Positions 59,060 to 64,000 of a stretch of 64,000 nucleotides of DNA are shown here, piece after piece. The stretch spans positions 158,121,142 through 158,185,141 of the forward strand of contig NC_071354.1 of NCBI RefSeq assembly GCF_943734655.1. The letters run 5' to 3'. The translations under genes were made by a program, and so were the position numbers. Numbering within the stretch: position 1 is the stretch's first letter; every line of letters starts with the position of its first letter. The DNA comes from Sabethes cyaneus (lineage: Eukaryota; Arthropoda; Insecta; Diptera; Culicidae). The notes beneath the pieces were generated by a model. It was given only the letters and a program-made list of their open reading frames with translations, made no database searches and had not been told where the DNA came from.

Positions 59060-59132
59060 AAGGGTGTTCCACATCAAATTGCATCACAGAAAAAACCCAC
59101 CCAATGGGTAATTTTCTCTTCAAAATTTACAA
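59060..59132 (+). repeat. GGGTGTTCC-ATCAAATTGCATCAC motif, copy 2
   Basis: GGGTGTTCCACATCAAATTG continues into CATCACAGAAAAAAC; the ATCAAATTGCATCAC core is the same as at 38773. Followed by AATGGGTAATTTTCTCTTC. Looks like one end of a TIR element whose other end is not in the window. Confidence 0.6.
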
Positions 59133-59425
59133 TACACTCAAATTTTGTTTTACGTCCACTATTGGAAGGACGTAAAAAAATCGGTCGTGAAAAAGAGGAC
59201 GTTTATTCAAATTTTGGACGTAAAAAGACGTTAATTCGAATTTTTGACGTAAAAAAGTATTTGAATTTCGGACGTAGAAAAGTCGCATAATGATTTTTGA
59301 AGACGACGTTAATTCAAATTTTGAACGTAAAACGAGAGGACGTTAATTCAAATTTCGGACGTAAAAAAGTGGACGTAAAACGAAATCACGTAAAATGAAT
59401 GGACGTAAAAAGAGATTCTAGTGTA
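59133..59425 (-). mobile_element. Iteron element I-2 (ACGTTAATTC iterons)
   Basis: TACACTCAAATTTTG at the left and, inverted, TACACTAGAATCTC at the right, both leading into TTTTACGTCCA. Inside, about six units of (GG)ACGTTAATTCAAATTTTGG plus ACGTAAAAAG at about 30-bp steps. No coding. The core CGTTAATTC(A/G)AA is the reverse of the I-1 iteron. Confidence 0.75.
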
Positions 59426-59829
59426 CTTTAACTTTTCTTCTCGCGGCGATATATTTTCAAATCAACGAGACTGATTTGCCAAACAACAAACTTCATACTT
59501 TCTAGCTTTGTCGAACAAAGCAAAACGCGTCATTAAATTATGGCGGTGAATGTTAAGTAGCGAAAAGCACAATTGGATTTATTGCTGTCTTCAGAGGACC
59601 ATAATAACACAACTTGAGCACTACTTGAATTAGGTCATAATTCTTAGGGAGGTTATCAAAACCTTCTGAAGAGTGGACCACTTGGTCAGAAAACAGTTTT
59701 ACAGCGGTCATCAGAACGTTCTAGTGGAGCTCAGAGTTTTATTCGTGGTTTTATGAAATTAATCATAAAGACCACTAGAGGAACGTAATAAAACTTAATT
59801 TGCTCCTTGGATTGTCTGGTGCTTCAGTA
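59426..59829. other. Spacer, no gene recognised
   Basis: May contain the decayed downstream part of the BEL/Pao integrase on the minus strand, but no motif is legible. Confidence 0.3.
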
Positions 59830-60108
59830 TTTGATATGCTCCTGGGAAGTTTGTCCCATTATCGCTAAAGATTTCATCTGTTGGAGATGAATCTTTGAAC
59901 ACAAAAATTAAAAAGTGACTTCTTTGACCAACGTTACTAATTCTCGTTTTACGCCATCATTGAAACCACAAGAAATAAACGACTCAGCTGACAGCGTGTA
60001 TGTGATCTCTCCATGCACAGATTGCACTGTAATACAAGTAAACAACGCAATCCATCGCTTCACATTGGCTCTTCCTATCTTCATTAACAGTGGCACGAAG
60101 TAGTCCAC
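59830..60108 (-). pseudogene. BEL/Pao integrase fragment
   Basis: The minus strand reads MDYFVPLLMKIGR, VKRWIALFTCITVQSVHGEI and YTLSAESF (integrase N-terminal core with its first acidic residue region), then after a frameshift FSDNGTNFPGAY with the second catalytic D. Upstream and downstream parts are lost. It abuts an RTE relic on the same strand at about 60110. Confidence 0.8.
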
Positions 60109-60109
60109 T

Positions 60110-60910
60110 CTCTATCCAGTTCTTGGAAAGAACAAATTGCACTACACAGTCGTCCGGTATCCTTGTGACGTGTCTGGCGCACCGTAGTCAAATCTCTCGT
60201 AAGCGAAGCTACAGTCTCAAGTCCGTAGAGGATTACCGGTCTGATTAGCGTTTTATATATCGCCAGCTTTGTGCAGCGGCGTATGCTCCTTGATCTAGGT
60301 GTCTTGCGGAGGGAAAAGTAGGCCCGACTTCCAGCTTGAATGCGTCGTTGAATCTTCTTATTCGCATTATTGTCGGCTAAAACCTTACTTAGACTGCTCT
60401 ACAGTTGATCCCCATGATATCGACGTCATCCGCAAAACCAAGAAGCATGTGAGATCTCGTGATGATAGTTCCATTCCTTTCCACGTTTGCTCTTCGTATA
60501 GCACTTACATTACGGGCGAGGTCGCACCCGCTATTCTGACGCTCGATTTTAACCCATCCAATATCGCACAAATCAGCGAAAGTAGTATCGTCAGAAAACC
60601 ATGTTCTAGGATTATGTACCATAGCTCGTTTTGTTTAATTGAATCGTACGCCACCTTAAAGTCCACAAACAGATTAGAAGTCTGCAAGTTGTACTCCCAG
60701 AGCTTGTCTAGTAATTTGCGCATGGTAAACTTCTGATCTGTTGGAGAATGACTCCCACGAAAACAAGCTTGGTACTCCGCCAGCCAGTACGAAGAACTCT
60801 GCCAATGGTTTCTGTCTACAGAACAGGATTCGGAGGAGCACTCTTGAGAAATGTAATACCTCGATAGTTTTCACACTCGAATCGAGGTGCTTTTTAAATA
60901 ATGCCTGACC
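60110..60910 (-). pseudogene. RTE-clade RT fragment
   Basis: Minus strand from 60910: ENYRGITFL, ILFCRQKPLAEFFV, LLDKLWEYNLQTSNLFVDFK then VAYDSIKQNELW (RT motif A), LDGLKSSVRIAG, and, in another frame, RNGTIITRSHMLLGFADDVD (the ADD box). The rest, to 60110, is a decayed C-terminal region. Motif B is lost between the two frames. It has no endonuclease and no TSD. The protein is closest to, but not a copy of, the element at 8820-10354. Confidence 0.8.
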
Positions 60911-61065
60911 AAATATGGTCAACAACACCTTTCATCCAAATAAGGAAAGTGAATGTAAATATTCTGTAAGAAAAGTTACATCGTTACCTTCGACTGCCCA
61001 TTTAGCTCCGAGGCACAAAGCTCCCTATTAATGAGAAGAACCTGCTGTTCAAGCCACAAGTACTG
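60911..61065. other. Spacer, nothing seen
   Basis: Short stretch between the RTE relic and the SINE, with no feature. Confidence 0.4.
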
Positions 61066-61262
61066 ATACCTTCGAGGTAAGATGCTGGTCTAGCAAGCCA
61101 GTCGCTGCATGCTCGAATCTCCGCCAGGCTGTGGTACTAGAGTAAAATTGGATCGTTGCATTAGCCCCGTAATTGTCCTATACTTCAACGACCGTTTGCA
61201 AAGTCTGTCGATAAAGAAGAGTCAAGTCATAAAGAGATTTGTACCCAAGGCTGTACTTTGAT
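61066..61262 (+). mobile_element. SINE family A, best copy
   Basis: Box A-like CGAGGTAAGATGCTGGTCTA, box B TGCTCGAATCTCCGCC, then GCATTAGCCCCGTAATTGTC, GATAAAGAAGAGTCAAG and CCAAGGCTGTACTTTGATA. The most complete head of the family in this window. No clear TSD. Confidence 0.75.
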
Positions 61263-61384
61263 ATCTTTGACCTGAAATCCCAATTATATGAGCTCATCTC
61301 ATCCGCAAGCCATAATGGCCCTTAATGAATCCATAATGGTTTGTGCAACAGAAAGACCGACTTCTTTTGATACTTTTATCCTCT

Positions 61385-61392
61385 GGTTCTTC
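61385..61392 (+). repeat. Candidate 8-bp TSD, left (GGTTCTTC)
   Basis: Identical to 63193-63200, at the outer edges of the Mutator-like element. Confidence 0.6.
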
Positions 61393-61399
61393 GGGCTGG

Positions 61400-61535
61400 T
61401 ACCGAATGGCCGAAACACAAATGGCCGAATCACGAATAGCCGAAATCCAAATGGCCGAATTTCAATAACAGTCACAGAAGGCCGAATCACGAAAGGCCGA
61501 ATCACGAATGGCCGAATCACGAAACGCCGAAATTT
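61400..61535 (+). repeat. Left TIR array, 15-bp units
   Basis: About eight units of GGCCGAAT(C)ACGAAT and close variants (GGCCGAAACACAAAT), interrupted by TTTCAATAACAGTCACAGAA. Confidence 0.85.
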
Positions 61536-61648
61536 TTCGGAATGCCTAAATAACTATTCAATAAAAAACCATGAATTGGCAATTAGTTAACAAATAACTT
61601 TAATCAAACAAAAAACAAACTACTACTATTAAACAAACAAAACATGCT

Positions 61649-62433
61649 TTACGAACGCCTTTGTTTAGCGCTTAATAAAAGCGCAACTGCATCCACAAAA
61701 TTTGTGCTGCTCATTTTGTGAGCATTAACACATTTCGAGTAGATTTTTTCGTCTATTTCTCGGCGCGAATTCGGAACATCCCCCTGAAGAATTCTAAGGA
61801 TGTTCCCATCTATCGCCTTTTGCTCCACCCGCAGCTCAGTGATGATCGTGGTCATTGACAGGTGATGGAAACCAACAATGGTTGTCCATCGTTGATGCCA
61901 TGCTTCCAAGCTGTTTGTGGTCCGCCGTAGCTTGTCAATGACGGCTTAAAATTTGACCACAGAGTGGGGTGAAACAATGGCCTGTTGTTCCGGTTCCTCC
62001 CACTTATGTAAGTATTCCGAAAATATGTAAGGAAATTCTTCAATTCTTCAAGCATTGTTTCTTCCATCGCGTCGTACGCCTCCTGTATCCGATTTTGCGA
62101 CAGAAAAGACAAAGCCTAGATTTTTTATTACATTATAAAAACATCAAATAAAAGTACTTTATCAACAAACCTGCAGCCGTTTTACCGCCATGAATATGTC
62201 TGTGTTGGTCGAGTAATGTTGTTTTAGTCCGCGTATATTTAATTGTTTTATTATATTTTGGGTGAAATGAAAAAAGCATAAGAAGCATTCCGCTTCTACT
62301 TGTTTTTATTGAATAGTATCCCATCAATGGAAAGCATCGGTTTTCCTCTCTGCGACAACACAATTTTAACGACTGGCGCACTTTCTTCGTTATTGAAACC
62401 AGCAACATCGGATGAATCGCCGGATGCACTCAT
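61649..62433 (-). pseudogene. FLYWCH / MULE-type transposase remnant
   Basis: Starts at the ATG at 62433 (MSASGDSSDVAG). Residues 25-45 read VLSQRGKPMLSIDGILF, the R-G-K-p-x-L-x-x-D-G-x-x-F core of a FLYWCH zinc finger; the paired histidines may be HRHIHGGKTAAG after a frameshift, but clear cysteines are gone. After a gap the C-terminal part (62112-61649) reads FHPTLWSNFKPSLTSYGGPQ, then, one frame over, NSLEAWHQRW and HHLSMTTIITELRVEQKAI, the LWN...TNN.LEgWH pattern found near the end of FLYWCH-associated MULE proteins. The catalytic middle is deleted. Confidence 0.7.
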
Positions 62434-62782
62434 TTTTCACAGGACAACTACCAACTACCGTGCGGAAAGCAAACCGTGTTCAACAACAATGGACACAACT
62501 GTTGGCTTTGCTATGTGCGGTCAACAAAGATGGACACGGCGGGATATTGAAATAAAAGTTTCGGCCGCTTTAGTAATAGGGTAATAAACTTGTAGTTTAC
62601 TGCATTTACTTCTTTATGAAAATCCATGACAGTAAGAATAAGATTACAATTATAATATAAGCATATATCTACGAAAGATAATTTTTATACTGGTTTTTAC
62701 CTCATATTTCTTGATTATAAATACATCTTCATTATAAGGTGCGAGACGTATTTACCGTGTTAGTAGCAAATGTTTCTTAGAT

Positions 62783-62960
62783 GATTCAGGGCGAGACGGC
62801 CGTAGGCCGCGAGTGTGCGCCGGTGACCCGCCGTCGGAAGCGCCGGCCACTGCGGGGGGGAAACTACTACTATTTAGGTGCATGCGTTTTCCTAGGTTTA
62901 CTGTCTATTAGGGATTATCCCTTAGTTAAGTCCGAACGAGCGGTAGCGAGTAAGGACAGC
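62783..62960 (+). repeat. GC-rich module shared with Helitrons
   Basis: TTCAGGGCGAGACGGCCGTA, CCGGTGACCCGCCGTCGGAA, GCGCCGGCCACTGCGGGG and TTTTCCTAGGTTTACTG. Same order at 49930-50270 (split by a MITE) and reversed at 3085-3170. Here it lies inside the Mutator-like element. Confidence 0.75.
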
Positions 62961-63004
62961 ATGTACCCAAGGTTTGCGCAGGTTGAAGGCTATGAATATT
63001 TTCG

Positions 63005-63185
63005 GTCGAATATGACATTCGGCCATTCGTGTTTCGGCCATTTGTGATTCGGCCATTCGTGATTCCGCCTTTTGTGATTCGGCCATTCGTGATTCGGCCA
63101 TTTGGTAAATTATGCCATTCGTTATTTCGGCCATTTGTGTTTCGGCCATTCGTGATTCGGCCATTTGTGTTTCGGCCATTCGTAG
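63005..63185 (-). repeat. Right TIR array, 15-bp units
   Basis: Ten or more units of ATTCGGCCATTCGTG and ATTTGTG variants, the inverse of 61400-61535. Confidence 0.9.
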
Positions 63186-63192
63186 GTAATCC

Positions 63193-63200
63193 GGTTCTTC
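63193..63200 (+). repeat. Candidate 8-bp TSD, right (GGTTCTTC)
   Basis: Partner of 61385-61392. Confidence 0.6.
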
Positions 63201-63435
63201 AGTCAGCTGATTCTCCAGTACCTTGAATGTTTTACAAAGTCTGGCCTTCCTATTACTTGCTCCACTTACGATATAACAGGTCACTGTAAGAAAGTAATTT
63301 TCCTGAACTGTGAAAATTCTCATTTATATTGCCTGTCCACAAGAAAGGTGAGAATGGAGACACTGCTGTTCAATTTTTTTAAAATCATTATTAATCAGTC
63401 GCTATTTGCTCATCTAAGAATTATATTTCAACTGC
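63201..63435. other. Spacer, nothing seen
   Basis: Ordinary sequence between the Mutator-like element and the RT fragment. Confidence 0.4.
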
Positions 63436-64000
63436 TCAGCATGGATTCTGTCCCAAGCGATCTGTTGTGACAAACTTGACCGAATTTGTACCACTGAATG
63501 AAATGAACAATGGTGGAAAAGTGGTGCTGTCTACACTGATTTCAAGGCAGCATTAGATCGTGTAGATCACGAAGTTATGTTAAGCAACCTAGAGAAACTT
63601 GGAGTCTACAGATCCTTATCGCCTGGTTCAGATCCTATCTGATAAACCGATCGCTTTGCGTTAAGATCGGAGCTTCTTGCTCTGAAGTGTTTACGAACAT
63701 TACGGGCGTCTCACACAGGAGTAATTTTGGTCGGACCTCTTTTGTTCTCGCTATTTATCAACGAACTTTCTGTCATATTGGCATCTGGATGCCGCCTGTT
63801 TTACATCGACGACATTAAAATATATAACATCATAAACAGTACTAGCGATGGCGACTACTTGCAACTAGGTGTAGATCGTATGCAGAGTTGGTGCTTCTGG
63901 TATTTTTTGACGCTAGACGCTCAATATGTGGCAATGTAAAACTCGAGTCCCGGCAACTACTTTGTGTCCGTCTTGAAGCAAGTCTCGTCGTTCATCACGA
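63436..64000 (+). pseudogene. Jockey-clade RT fragment, runs off the window
   Basis: QHGFCPKRSVVTNLTEFV opens the RT fingers (H-G-F-x-x-x-R-S). Then YTDFKAALDRVDHEVML (motif A with both acidic residues), CVKIGASCSEVFTNITG, a frameshift at the G-V-P-Q-G-S motif, VGPLLFSLFINELSVIL and FYIDDIKIY (catalytic box, A changed to I). Better preserved than the fragments at 5213 and 15125. Frameshifts at about 63618 and 63720. The 3' end is beyond 64000. Confidence 0.8.

Larger units (their letters stand above)
61393..63192 (-). mobile_element. Mutator-like element (FLYWCH type), 1,800 bp
   Basis: Both ends consist of tandem GGCCGAATCACGAAT-type units in opposite orientation (61400-61535 and 63005-63185) forming long TIRs. 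Between them the minus strand carries remnants of a FLYWCH/MULE-type transposase. GGTTCTTC occurs on both outer sides, an 8-bp TSD in the MULE range. The DDE core is missing and frames are broken, so it is non-autonomous. A Helitron-type GC module lies at 62783-62960. Confidence 0.75.

Noticed and set aside
61400..63185. CRISPR-like repeats
   Set aside because: Units are nearly contiguous with no unique spacers, in a eukaryotic genome; they are TIR arrays.

Overview
The window is AT-rich eukaryotic DNA packed with dead and nested transposons. It best fits an insect, most likely a culicine mosquito such as Aedes. That assignment is an inference: the repertoire (RTE-type and Jockey-type non-LTR relics, BEL/Pao, Helitrons with a CTAG end, Tc1-like relics, tRNA-headed SINEs, dozens of TIR elements) matches what I know of mosquito genomes. 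I see no bacterial or organellar sequence, no CRISPR array, no intact tRNA or rRNA gene, and no recognisable endogenous virus. No host gene can be called with confidence. Two short exon-like segments (16752-16785 and 17153-17272) are the best host candidates.

Layout. 0-6 kb: two Helitrons (1134-2007 +, 2987-5206 -), the second carrying about twelve tandem units of about 143 bp, then a Jockey-type RT scrap. 6-8.8 kb: unique sequence. 8.8-16.4 kb: a 5'-truncated RTE insertion with a perfect 15-bp TSD (8820-10354), a second RTE fragment (12345-13820), and a minus-strand BEL/Pao relic (13821-16235) that contains a Jockey-type fragment and a SINE. 16.4-19.2 kb: low-copy sequence with exon-like segments. 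19276-20186: an uninterrupted 911-bp AAC repeat. 20.3-23.7 kb: a 95-bp tandem repeat, a long ACTTTTG-type degenerate array, SINEs and a MITE. 24545-26710: a TA-flanked TAGGG element holding two further MITEs. 28.5-34.9 kb: mostly low-copy sequence plus a second TAGGG element. 34.9-42.5 kb: a dense nest of foldback element, degenerate GAATCC array, Tc1-in-Tc1, iteron element with a full SINE, and a Tc1 transposase broken by a third TAGGG element, a MITE and a Helitron. 42.9-47.6 kb: a BEL/Pao integrase scrap, then low-copy sequence. 47.6-51.6 kb: a duplicated repeat, a MITE, a Helitron carrying a MITE with a 9-bp TSD, and a purine-only tract. 52.7-55.5 kb: low-copy sequence. 55.5-59.4 kb: a hAT-type MITE, degenerate arrays, an unknown 1,234-bp insertion with a 24-bp TSD, and a second iteron element. 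59.8-64 kb: BEL/Pao and RTE relics, a Mutator-like element with FLYWCH remnants and tandem-repeat TIRs, and a Jockey-type RT running off the window.

No transposase or reverse transcriptase frame is intact, so the elements here must have been mobilised by enzymes encoded elsewhere. The main theme is that several unrelated element types carry iterated short motifs near their ends. The nesting also gives a readable order of insertions, in one case proved by an exact reading-frame restoration across a TA target.
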